This document shows, piece by piece, positions 54,250 to 64,000 of a DNA stretch of 64,000 bases; the stretch's first letter is position 1; every line of letters begins with the position of its first letter. This stretch comes from Hippasteria phrygiana (lineage: Eukaryota > Echinodermata > Asteroidea > Valvatida > Goniasteridae). A model generated the notes under the pieces. That model was not told where the DNA came from. It ran no database searches and saw nothing but the letters and a program-made list of their open reading frames with translations. Location: assembly GCA_037893225.1 (NCBI GenBank), contig JAZGUH010000326.1, positions 2,108,001 to 2,172,000 on the forward strand, written 5' to 3'. The position numbers were made by a program, and so were the translations under genes.

Positions 54250-55540
54250 TGAAATATCAACCAAATTCAGTAATTTTGACATGTATGGATAGCTTAGATC
54301 TGGCGCTACATGTTGCAATCATCGGCGGCTTCTTAGAGTTAAAACTTGTGGAGAAAATTCAAACCTCGCAATGTTTATTTTCTTTCCGGCCAACATCTGT
54401 GTACATGTTACCGTCTATTTATTGCTCCATGCTTGTCAAATTCCCTAGGGTATGGACTTGCTTTACTCATTCATAATTGCATGAAATATCAACCAAATGC
54501 AGTAATTTTGACATGTATGGATAGCTTAGATCTGGCGCTACATGTTGCAATCATCGGCGGCTTCTTAGAGTTAAAACTTGTGGAGAAAATTCAAACCTCG
54601 CAATGTTTATTTTCTTTCCGGCCAACATCTGTGTACATGTTACCGTCTATTTATTGCTCCATGCATGTCAAATTCCCTAGGGTATGACTTGCTTTACTCA
54701 TTCATAATTGCATGAAATATAAACCAAATACAGTAATTTTGACATGTATGGATAGCTTAGATCTGGCGCTACATGTTGCAATTATCGGCGGCTTCTTAGA
54801 GTTAAAACTTGTGGAGAAAATTCAAACCTCGCAATGTTTATTTTCTTTCCGGCCAACATCTGTGTACATATTACCGTCTATTTATTGCTCCATGCATGTC
54901 AAATTCCCTGGGGTATGGACTTGCTTTATTCATTCATAATTGCATGAAATATCAACCAAATGCAGTAATTTTGACATGTATGGATAGCTTAGATCTGGCG
55001 CTACATGTTGCAATCATCGGCGGCTTCTTAGAGTTAAAACTTGTGGAGAAAATTCAAACCTCGCAATGTTTATTTTCTTTCCGGCCAACATCTGTGTACA
55101 TGTTACCGTCTATTTATTGCTCCATGCATGTCAAATTCCCTGGGGTATGACTTGCTTTACTCATTCATAATTGCATGAAATATAAACCAAATACAGTAAT
55201 TTTGACATGTATGGATAGCTTAGATCTGGCGCTACATGTTGCAATCATCGGCGGCTTCTTAGAGTTAAAACTTGTGGAGAAAATTCAAACCTCGCAATGT
55301 TTATTTTCTTTCCGGCCAACATCTGTGTACATGTTACCGTCTATTTATTGCTCCATGCATGTCAAATTCCCTGGGGTATGACTTGCTTTACTCATTCATA
55401 ATTGCATGAAATATAAACCAAATACAGTAAATTTGACATGTATGGATAGCTTAGATCTGGCGCTACATGTTGCAATTATCGGCGGCTTCTTAGAGTTAAA
55501 ACTTGTGGAGAAAATTCAAACCTCGCAATGTTTATTTTCT
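54250..55540 (+). repeat. Family A island within the B-rich region, first
   Basis: Monomers at 54249, 54481, 54712, 54944 and 55175 are family A. They include CATGCTTG with CCCTAGGG, the combination seen at 46611 and 51469. The next monomer, 55406, starts with A-type ATAAACC and TACAG and then turns to TCCCGGCCACC near 55541, making it an A-to-B hybrid. Confidence 0.88.
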
Positions 55541-57491
55541 TCCCGGCCACCATCTGTGTGCATATTACCTTCTATTTATTGCTCCATGCCTGTCAGATTC
55601 CCTGGGGTATGAACTTGCTTTACTTATTCATAATTGCATGAAATATCAACCAAATGCAGTAATTTTGACATGTATGGATAGCTTAGATCTGGCGCTACAT
55701 GTTGCAATCATCGGCGGCTTCTTAGAGTTAAAACTTGTGGAGAAAGTTCAAACCTCGCGGTGTTTATTTTCTTCCCAGCCACCATCTGTGTACATATTAC
55801 CGTCTATTTATTGCTCCATGCCTGTCAAATTCCCAGGGGTATGGACTTGCTTTACTCATTCATAATTGCATAAAATATCAACCAAATGCAGTAATGTTGA
55901 CATGTATGGATAGCTTAGATCTGGCGCTACATGTTGCAATCATCGGCGGCTTCTTAGAGTTAAAACTTGTGGAGAAAGTTCAAACCTCGCAGTGTTTATT
56001 TTCTTCCCGGCCACCATCTGTGTACATATTACCGTCTATTTATTGCTCCATGCCTGTCAAATTCTCTGGGGTATGGACTTGCTTTACTCATTCACAATTG
56101 AATGAAATATCAACCAAATGCAGTAATTTTGACATGTATGGATAGCTTAGATCTGGCGCTACATGTTGCAATCATCGGCGGCTTCTTAGAGTTAAAACTT
56201 GTGGAGAAAGTTCAAACCTCGCAATGTTTATTTTCTTCCCAGCCACCACTGTGTACATATTACCGTCTATTTATTGCTCCATGCCTGTCAGATTCCCTGG
56301 GGTATAAACTTGCTTTACTCATTCATAATTGCATAAAATATCAACCAAATGCAGTAATTTTGACATGTATGGATAGCTTAGATCTGGCGCTACATGTTGC
56401 AATCATCGGCGGCTTCTTAGAGTTAAAACTTGTGGAGAAAATTCAAACCTCGCAATGTTTATTTTCTTCCCAGCCACCATCTGTGTACATATTACCGTCT
56501 ATTTATTGCTCCATGCCTGTCAAATTCCCAGGGGTATGGACTTGCTTTACTCATTCATAATTGCATAAAATATCAACCAAATGCAGTAATGTTGATATGT
56601 ATGGATAGCCTAGATCTGGCGCTACATGTTGCAATCATCGGCGGCTTCTTAGAGTTAAAACTTGTGGAGAAAGTTCAAACCTCGCAATGTTTTTTTTCTT
56701 GCCGGCCACCATCTGTGTGCATATTACCTTATATTTATTGCTCCATGCCTGTCAAATTCCCTGGGCTATGACTTGCTTTACTCATTCATAATTGCATGAA
56801 ATATCAACCAAATTCAGTAATTTTGACATGTATGGATAGCTTAGATCTGGCGCTACATGTTGCAATCATCGGCGGCTTCTTAGAGTTAAAACTTGTGGAG
56901 AAAATTCAAACCTCGCAATGTTTATTTTCTTTCCGGCCAACATCTGTGTACATGTTACCGTCTATTTATTGCTCCATGCTTGTCAAATTCCCTAGGGTAT
57001 GGACTTGCTTTACTCATTCATAATTGCATGAAATATCAACCAAATGCAGTAATTTTGACATGTATGGATAGCTTAGATCTGGCGCTACATGTTGCAATCA
57101 TCGGCGGCTTCTTAGAGTTAAAACTTGTGGAGAAAATTCAAACCTCGCAATGTTTATTTTCTTCCCGGCCACCATCTGTGTGCATATTACCTTCTATTTA
57201 TTGCTCCATGCCTGTCAGATTCCCAGGGGTATGAACTTGCTTTACTTATTCATAATTGCATGAAATATCAACCAAATGCAGTAATTTTGACATGTATGGA
57301 TAGCTTAGATCTGGCGCTACATGTTGCAATCATCGGCGGCTTCTTAGAGTTAAAACTTGTGGAGAAAGTTCAAACCTCGCGGTGTTTATTTTCTTCCCAG
57401 CCACCATCTGTGTACATATTACCGTCTATTTATTGCTCCATGCCTGTCAAATTCCCAGGGGTATGGACTTGCTTTACTCATTCATAATTGC

Positions 57492-58881
57492 ATAAAATAT
57501 CAACCAAATGCAGTAATGTTGACATGTATGGATAGCTTAGATCTGGCGCTACATGTTGCAATCATCGGCGGCTTCTTAGAGTTAAAACTTGTGGAGAAAA
57601 TTCAAACCTCGCAATGTTTATTTTCTTCCCAGCCACCATCTGTGTACATATTACCGTCTATTTATTGCTCCATGCCTGTCAAATTCCCAGGGGTATGGAC
57701 TTGCTTTACTCATTCATAATTGCATAAAATATCAACCAAATGCAGTAATGTTGATATGTATGGATAGCCTAGATCTGGCGCTACATGTTGCAATCATCGG
57801 CGGCTTCTTAGAGTTAAAACTTGTGGAGAAAGTTCAAACCTCGCAATGTTTTTTTTCTTGCCGGCCACCATCTGTGTGCATATTACCTTATATTTATTGC
57901 TCCATGCCTGTCAAATTCCCTGGGCTATGACTTGCTTTACTCATTCATAATTGCATGAAATATCAACCAAATTCAGTAATTTTGACATGTATGGATAGCT
58001 TAGATCTGGCGCTACATGTTGCAATCATCGGCGGCTTCTTAGAGTTAAAACTTGTGGAGAAAATTCAAACCTCGCAATGTTTATTTTCTTCCCAGCCACC
58101 ATCTGTGTACATATTACCGTCTATTTATTGCTCCATGCCTGTCAAATTCCCAGGGGTATGGACTTGCTTTACTCATTCATAATTGCATAAAATATCAACC
58201 AAATGCAGTAATGTTGATATGTATGGATAGCCTAGATCTGGCGCTACATGTTGCAATCATCGGCGGCTTCTTAGAGTTAAAACTTGTGGAGAAAGTTCAA
58301 ACCTCGCAATGTTTTTTTTCTTGCCGGCCACCATCTGTGTGCATATTACCTTATATTTATTGCTCCATGCCTGTCAAATTCCCTGGGCTATGACTTGCTT
58401 TACTCATTCATAATTGCATGAAATATCAACCAAATTCAGTAATTTTGACATGTATGGATAGCTTAGATCTGGCGCTACATGTTGCAATCATCGGCGGCTT
58501 CTTAGAGTTAAAACTTGTGGAGAAAATTCAAACCTCGCAATGTTTATTTTCTTCCCAGCCACCATCTGTGTACATATTACCGTCTATTTATTGCTCCATG
58601 CCTGTCAAATTCCCAGGGGTATGGACTTGCTTTACTCATTCATAATTGCATAAAATATCAACCAAATGCAGTAATGTTGATATGTATGGATAGCCTAGAT
58701 CTGGCGCTACATGTTGCAATCATCGGCGGCTTCTTAGAGTTAAAACTTGTGGAGAAAGTTCAAACCTCGCAATGTTTTTTTTCTTGCCGGCCACCATCTG
58801 TGTGCATATTACCTTATATTTATTGCTCCATGCCTGTCAAATTCCCAGGGGTATGGACTTGCTTTACTCATTCATAATTGC
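57492..58881 (+). repeat. Dimeric repeat, three copies of 463 bp
   Basis: A 232-bp CCCAGCC monomer and a T8-type monomer alternate: 57492/57724, 57955/58187 and 58418/58650. The last T8 monomer ends with the 232-bp CCCAGGGGTATGGAC form instead of GGGCTATGAC, so it is a hybrid at the exit point. Single dimers of the same composition lie at 53786-54248, 56333-56795 and 59576-60038. This is the shortest higher-order unit in the window. Confidence 0.92.
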
Positions 58882-60039
58882 ATAAAATATCAACCAAATG
58901 CAGTAATGTTGACATGTATGGATAGCTTAGATCTGGCGCTACATGTTGCAATCATCGGCGGCTTCTTAGAGTTAGAACTTGTGGAGAAAGTTCAAACCTC
59001 GCAGTGTTTATTTTCTTCCCGGCCACCATCTGTGTACATATTACCGTCTATTTATTGCTCCATGCCTGTCAAATTCTCTGGGGTATGGACTTGCTTTACT
59101 CATTCACAATTGAATGAAATATCAACCAAATGCAGTAATTTTGACATGTATGGATAGCTTAGATCTGGCGCTACATGTTGCAATCATCGGCGGCTTCTTA
59201 GAGTTAAAACTTGTGGAGAAAGTTCAAACCTCGCAATGTTTATTTTCTTCCCAGCCACCACTGTGTACATATTACCGTCTATTTATTGCTCCATGCCTGT
59301 CAGATTCCCTGGGGTATAAACTTGCTTTACTCATTCATAATTGCATAAAATATCAACCAAATGCAGTAATTTTGACATGTATGGATAGCTTAGATCTGGC
59401 GCTACATGTTGCAATCATCGGCGGCTTCTTAGAGTTAAAACTTGTGGAGAAAGTTCAAACCTCGCAATGTTTATTTTCTTCCCAGCCACCACTGTGTACA
59501 TATTACCGTCTATTTATTGCTCCATGCCTGTCAGATTCCCTGGGGTATGGACTTGCTTTACTCATTCATAATTGCATAAAATATCAACCAAATGCAGTAA
59601 TTTTGACATGTATGGATAGCTTAGATCTGGCGCTACATGTTGCAATCATCGGCGGCTTCTTAGAGTTAAAACTTGTGGAGAAAATTCAAACCTCGCAATG
59701 TTTATTTTCTTCCCAGCCACCATCTGTGTACATATTACCGTCTATTTATTGCTCCATGCCTGTCAAATTCCCAGGGGTATGGACTTGCTTTACTCATTCA
59801 TAATTGCATAAAATATCAACCAAATGCAGTAATGTTGATATGTATGGATAGCCTAGATCTGGCGCTACATGTTGCAATCATCGGCGGCTTCTTAGAGTTA
59901 AAACTTGTGGAGAAAGTTCAAACCTCGCAATGTTTTTTTTCTTGCCGGCCACCATCTGTGTGCATATTACCTTATATTTATTGCTCCATGCCTGTCAAAT
60001 TCCCTGGGCTATGACTTGCTTTACTCATTCATAATTGCA

Positions 60040-61330
60040 TGAAATATCAACCAAATTCAGTAATTTTGACATGTATGGATAGCTTAGATCTGGCGCTACA
60101 TGTTGCAATCATCGGCGGCTTCTTAGAGTTAAAACTTGTGGAGAAAATTCAAACCTCGCAATGTTTATTTTCTTTCCGGCCAACATCTGTGTACATGTTA
60201 CCGTCTATTTATTGCTCCATGCTTGTCAAATTCCCTAGGGTATGGACTTGCTTTACTCATTCATAATTGCATGAAATATCAACCAAATGCAGTAATTTTG
60301 ACATGTATGGATAGCTTAGATCTGGCGCTACATGTTGCAATCATCGGCGGCTTCTTAGAGTTAAAACTTGTGGAGAAAATTCAAACCTCGCAATGTTTAT
60401 TTTCTTTCCGGCCAACATCTGTGTACATGTTACCGTCTATTTATTGCTCCATGCATGTCAAATTCCCTAGGGTATGACTTGCTTTACTCATTCATAATTG
60501 CATGAAATATAAACCAAATACAGTAATTTTGACATGTATGGATAGCTTAGATCTGGCGCTACATGTTGCAATTATCGGCGGCTTCTTAGAGTTAAAACTT
60601 GTGGAGAAAATTCAAACCTCGCAATGTTTATTTTCTTTCCGGCCAACATCTGTGTACATATTACCGTCTATTTATTGCTCCATGCATGTCAAATTCCCTG
60701 GGGTATGGACTTGCTTTATTCATTCATAATTGCATGAAATATCAACCAAATGCAGTAATTTTGACATGTATGGATAGCTTAGATCTGGCGCTACATGTTG
60801 CAATCATCGGCGGCTTCTTAGAGTTAAAACTTGTGGAGAAAATTCAAACCTCGCAATGTTTATTTTCTTTCCGGCCAACATCTGTGTACATGTTACCGTC
60901 TATTTATTGCTCCATGCATGTCAAATTCCCTGGGGTATGACTTGCTTTACTCATTCATAATTGCATGAAATATAAACCAAATACAGTAAATTTGACATGT
61001 ATGGATAGCTTAGATCTGGCGCTACATGTTGCAATTATCGGCGGCTTCTTAGAGTTAAAACTTGTGGAGAAAATTCAAACCTCGCAATGTTTATTTTCTT
61101 TCCGGCCAACATCTGTGTACATATTACCGTCTATTTATTGCTCCATGCATGTCAAATTCCCTGGGGTATGGACTTGCTTTATTCATTCATAATTGCATGA
61201 AATATCAACCAAATGCAGTAATTTTGACATGTATGGATAGCTTAGATCTGGCGCTACATGTTGCAATCATCGGCGGCTTTTTAGAGTTAAAACTTGTTGA
61301 GAAAATTCAAACCTCGCAATGTTTATTTTC
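60040..61330 (+). repeat. Family A island within the B-rich region, second
   Basis: This pairs with the island at 54250-55540 at an offset of 5790 bp up to about 60950. The fifth monomer, 60965, instead carries the AGTAAATTTG marker, GTACATATT and the 232-bp end. The hybrid exit monomer at 61197 starts TGCAG and has TTTTTAGAG and a unique ACTTGTTGAG before turning to family B near 61332. Confidence 0.87.
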
Positions 61331-62355
61331 TTCCCGGCCACCATCTGTGTGCATATTACCTTCTATTTATTGCTCCATGCCTGTCAGATTCCCTGGGGTA
61401 TGAACTTGCTTTACTTATTCATAATTGCATGAAATATCAACCAAATGCAGTAATTTTGACATGTATGGATAGCTTAGATCTGGCGCTACATGTTGCAATC
61501 ATCGGCGGCTTCTTAGAGTTAAAACTTGTGGAGAAAGTTCAAACCTCGCGGTGTTTATTTTCTTCCCAGCCACCATCTGTGTACATATTACCGTCTATTT
61601 ATTGCTCCATGCCTGTCAAATTCCCAGGGGTATGGACTTGCTTTACTCATTCATAATTGCATAAAATATCAACCAAATGCAGTAATGTTGACATGTATGG
61701 ATAGCTTAGATCTGGCGCTACATGTTGCAATCATCGGCGGCTTCTTAGAGTTAAAACTTGTGGAGAAAGTTCAAACCTCGCAGTGTTTATTTTCTTCCCG
61801 GCCACCATCTGTGTACATATTACCGTCTATTTATTGCTCCATGCCTGTCAAATTCTCTGGGGTATGGACTTGCTTTACTCATTCACAATTGAATGAAATA
61901 TCAACCAAATGCAGTAATTTTGACATGTATGGATAGCTTAGATCTGGCGCTACATGTTGCAATCATCGGCGGCTTCTTAGAGTTAAAACTTGTGGAGAAA
62001 GTTCAAACCTCGCAATGTTTATTTTCTTCCCAGCCACCACTGTGTACATATTACCGTCTATTTATTGCTCCATGCCTGTCAGATTCCCTGGGGTATAAAC
62101 TTGCTTTACTCATTCATAATTGCATAAAATATCAACCAAATGCAGTAATTTTGACATGTATGGATAGCTTAGATCTGGCGCTACATGTTGCAATCATCGG
62201 CGGCTTCTTAGAGTTAAAACTTGTGGAGAAAATTCAAACCTCGCAATGTTTATTTTCTTCCCAGCCACCATCTGTGTACATATTACCGTCTATTTATTGC
62301 TCCATGCCTGTCAAATTCCCAGGGGTATGGACTTGCTTTACTCATTCATAATTGC

Positions 62356-64000
62356 ATAAAATATCAACCAAATGCAGTAATGTTGATATGTATGGATAGC
62401 TTAGATCTGGCTCTACATGTTGCAATCATCGGCGGCTTCTTAGAGTTAAAACTTGTGGAGAAAGTTCAAACCTCGCAATGTTTATTTTCTTCCCGGCCAC
62501 CATCTGTGTGCATATTACCTTATATTTATTGCTCCATGCCTGTCAGATTCCCTGGGGTATGAACTTGCTTTACTCATTTATAATTGCATGAAATATCAAC
62601 CAAATGCAGTAATTTTGACATGTATGGATAGCTTAGATCTGGCGCTACATGTTGCAATCATCGGCGGCTTCTTAGAGTTAAAACTTGTGGAGAAAGTTCA
62701 AACCTCGCAATGTTTATTTTCTTCCCGGCCACCATCTGTGTGCATATTACCTTATATTTATTGCTCCATGCCTGTCAGATTCCCTGGGGTATGAACTTGC
62801 TTTACTCATTCATAATTGCATGAAATATCAACCAAATGCAGTAATTTTGACATGTATGGATAGCTTAGATCTGGCGCTACATGTTGCAATCATCGGCGGC
62901 TTTTTAGAGTTAAAACTTGTGGAGAAAATTCAAACCTCGCAATGTTTATTTTCTTCCCGGCCACCATCTGTGTGCATATTACCTTCTATTTATTGCTCCA
63001 TGCCTGTCAGATTCCCAGGGGTATGAACTTGCTTTACTTATTCATAATTGCATGAAATATCAACCAAATGCAGTAATTTTGACATGTATGGATAGCTTAG
63101 ATCTGGCGCTACATGTTGCAATCATCGGCGGCTTCTTAGAGTTAAAACTTGTGGAGAAAGTTCAAACCTCGCGGTGTTTATTTTCTTCCCAGCCACCATC
63201 TGTGTACATATTACCGTCTATTTATTGCTCCATGCCTGTCAAATTCCCAGGGGTATGGACTTGCTTTACTCATTCATAATTGCATAAAATATCAACCAAA
63301 TTCAGTAATTTTGACACGTATGGATAGCTTAGATCTGGCGCTACATGTTGCAATCATCGGCGGCTTCTTAGAGTTAAAACTTGTGGAGAAAATTCAAACC
63401 TCGCAATGTTTATTTTCTTTCCGGCCAACATCTGTGTACATGTTACCGTCTATTTATTGCTCCATGCATGTCAAATTCCCTGGGGTATGACTTGCTTTAC
63501 TCATTCATAATTGCATGAAATATCAACCAAATTAAGTAATTTTGACATGTATGGATAGCTTAGATCTGGCGCTACATGTTGCAATCATCGGCGGCTTCTT
63601 AGAGTTAAAACTTGTGGAGAAAATTCAAACCTCGCAATGTTTATTTTCTTTCCGGCCAACATCTGTATACATGTTACCGTATATTTATTGCTCCATGCAT
63701 GTCAAATTCCCTAGGGTATGACTTGCTTTACTCATTCATAATTGCATGAAATATAAACCAAATACAGTAATTTTGACATGTATGGATAGCTTAGATCTGG
63801 CGCTACATGTTGCAATCATCGGCGGCTTCTTAGAGTTAAAACTTGTGGAGAAAGTTCAAACCTCGCAGTGTTTATTTTCTTCCCGGCCACCATCTGTGTA
63901 CATATTACCGTCTATTTATTGCTCCATGCCTGTCAAATTCTCTGGGGTATGGACTTGCTTTACTCATTCACAATTGAATGAAATATCAACCAAATGCAGT
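62356..64000 (+). repeat. Right-edge mosaic of A and B monomers
   Basis: Family B monomers at 62356, 62588, 62820 and 63052 are followed by the hybrid at 63284 (CATAAAAT start, TTCAG and family A after it), A monomers at 63515 and 63746, and a return to B (AAAGTTCAA, TCCCGGCCACC) inside the monomer at 63746. The last phase point is 63978, with the CACAATTGAATG ending. Singletons cluster here: CTGGCTCTAC at 62412 (loses the HaeII site), TCATTTATAA near 62578, GACACGTATGG near 63317 and TCTGTATACATG near 63667. Confidence 0.85.

Larger units (their letters stand above)
53092..62355 (+). repeat. 25-monomer period in the right-end region (5790-5791 bp)
   Basis: Segment 53092-56565 corresponds to 58882-62356: 53324 pairs with 59114, 54018 with 59808, 54249 with 60039 and 54712 with 60502 at 5790 bp. 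Then 55638 pairs with 61429 and 56102 with 61893 at 5791 bp. The order between 55175 and 55637 has been reshuffled: the rare AGTAAATTTGACATG is at 55431 and 60990, only 5559 bp (24 monomers) apart. Within the first unit, 52860-53554 also resembles 55638-56332 at 2778 bp (12 monomers). Confidence 0.85.
52967..63283 (+). repeat. Family B-rich mosaic region
   Basis: Family B states start at AAAGTTCAAACCTCGCGGTG in the monomer at 52860 and prevail to about 63283. Three family A islands interrupt them (about 54250-55540, 56796-57160 and 60040-61330), and the two larger ones are copies of each other. The region includes the CCAGCC, CCCGGCC and CTTGCCGGCC subtypes, a 1-bp deletion subtype and the T8 subtype. 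It holds far more monomer-level variety than the A region. Confidence 0.88.
1..64000. repeat. Satellite DNA array, 231/232-bp monomer, 276 complete head-to-tail copies
   Basis: The same unit recurs without a break from the first to the last base. Phase points (ATGAAAT or ATAAAAT) fall at 94, 326, 557, 789, 1020 and so on to 63978; nearly every interval is 231 or 232 bp and the mean is 231.46. All copies are in one orientation. I see no foreign insertion, no single-copy gap, no telomere repeat and no inverted segment. The consensus is about 38% GC (47 C and 41 G in 231 bp) with 6 CpG. One BglII site (AGATCT, 141-146 in the first monomer) appears in every copy I read. The size, purity and multi-level organisation are those of eukaryotic centromeric or heterochromatic satellite DNA; the centromere assignment is inference. 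The family and host are not recognised. Confidence 0.98.

Noticed and set aside
1..64000. CRISPR array
   Set aside because: The repeat unit is 231 bp with no unique spacers; every base of the period is repeated. There are no cas-like genes.
1..64000. Ribosomal DNA spacer subrepeats
   Set aside because: No rRNA sequence appears, and 64 kb without a break is far longer than usual spacer repeat blocks.
1..64000. CENP-B box
   Set aside because: The consensus contains no TTCG or CGAA, which the box core requires on one strand or the other, and none was seen in the variants.
1..64000. Transposon insertion, inverted segment or gap within the array
   Set aside because: Phase points continue at 231 or 232 bp throughout, except for the two 225-bp monomers, and all monomers read in the same direction.

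Overview
The whole window is one uninterrupted head-to-tail satellite DNA array. The unit (monomer) is 231 or 232 bp. Taking the ATGAAAT / ATAAAAT motif as the phase point, I count 276 complete monomers from position 94 to 63977, with a partial monomer at each end, so the array continues past both edges. No unique sequence, transposon insertion, RNA gene or credible protein-coding gene interrupts it, and every monomer lies in the same orientation. This points to a eukaryotic centromeric, pericentromeric or other heterochromatic array from a long-read assembly. I do not recognise the family and cannot name the organism. The consensus monomer is about 38% GC with 6 CpG against about 8.3 expected (ratio about 0.72), so it lacks strong vertebrate-style CpG depletion. 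I found no CENP-B box.

There are two main monomer families. Family A (TTCCGGCCAAC, AAAATTCAA, usually CATGCATG) fills most of the window. Family B (TCCCGGCCACC or TCCCAGCCACC, AAAGTTCAA, CATGCCTG, often CATAAAAT) forms islands at about 20.87-22.44 kb and 47.72-48.94 kb and dominates 52.97-63.28 kb, where it alternates with family A islands.

Above the monomer, the array is a nested patchwork of higher-order repeats. Positions 1-4972 recur at 5787-10758 (25 monomers, 5786 bp). There is an 18-monomer offset (4165 bp) linking about 8.4-11.4 kb to 12.6-15.5 kb, a 9-monomer tandem unit (2083 bp) at 14.2-18.4 kb and a 12-monomer tandem unit (2778 bp) at 24.2-29.7 kb. A large block of about 17.2 kb (about 4.93-22.09 kb) is duplicated at about 30.38-48.94 kb. 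The second copy carries an internal 5-monomer tandem duplication (1158 bp), and the first copy has lost one monomer. Part of the second copy (43.84-47.85 kb) is duplicated again at 48.93-52.70 kb. The right end has its own 25-monomer periodicity (5790 bp) and a 463-bp dimer block.

All junctions fall inside hybrid monomers that keep normal length and register. This is the signature of homologous unequal exchange or amplification, not of insertion or end-joining. Shared and private variants allow a partial order of events to be read. The large copies appear nearly identical, so the duplications are either very recent or need checking as assembly artefacts. Comparisons were made by reading variant patterns and offset arithmetic, partly at the translated level, not by full alignment.
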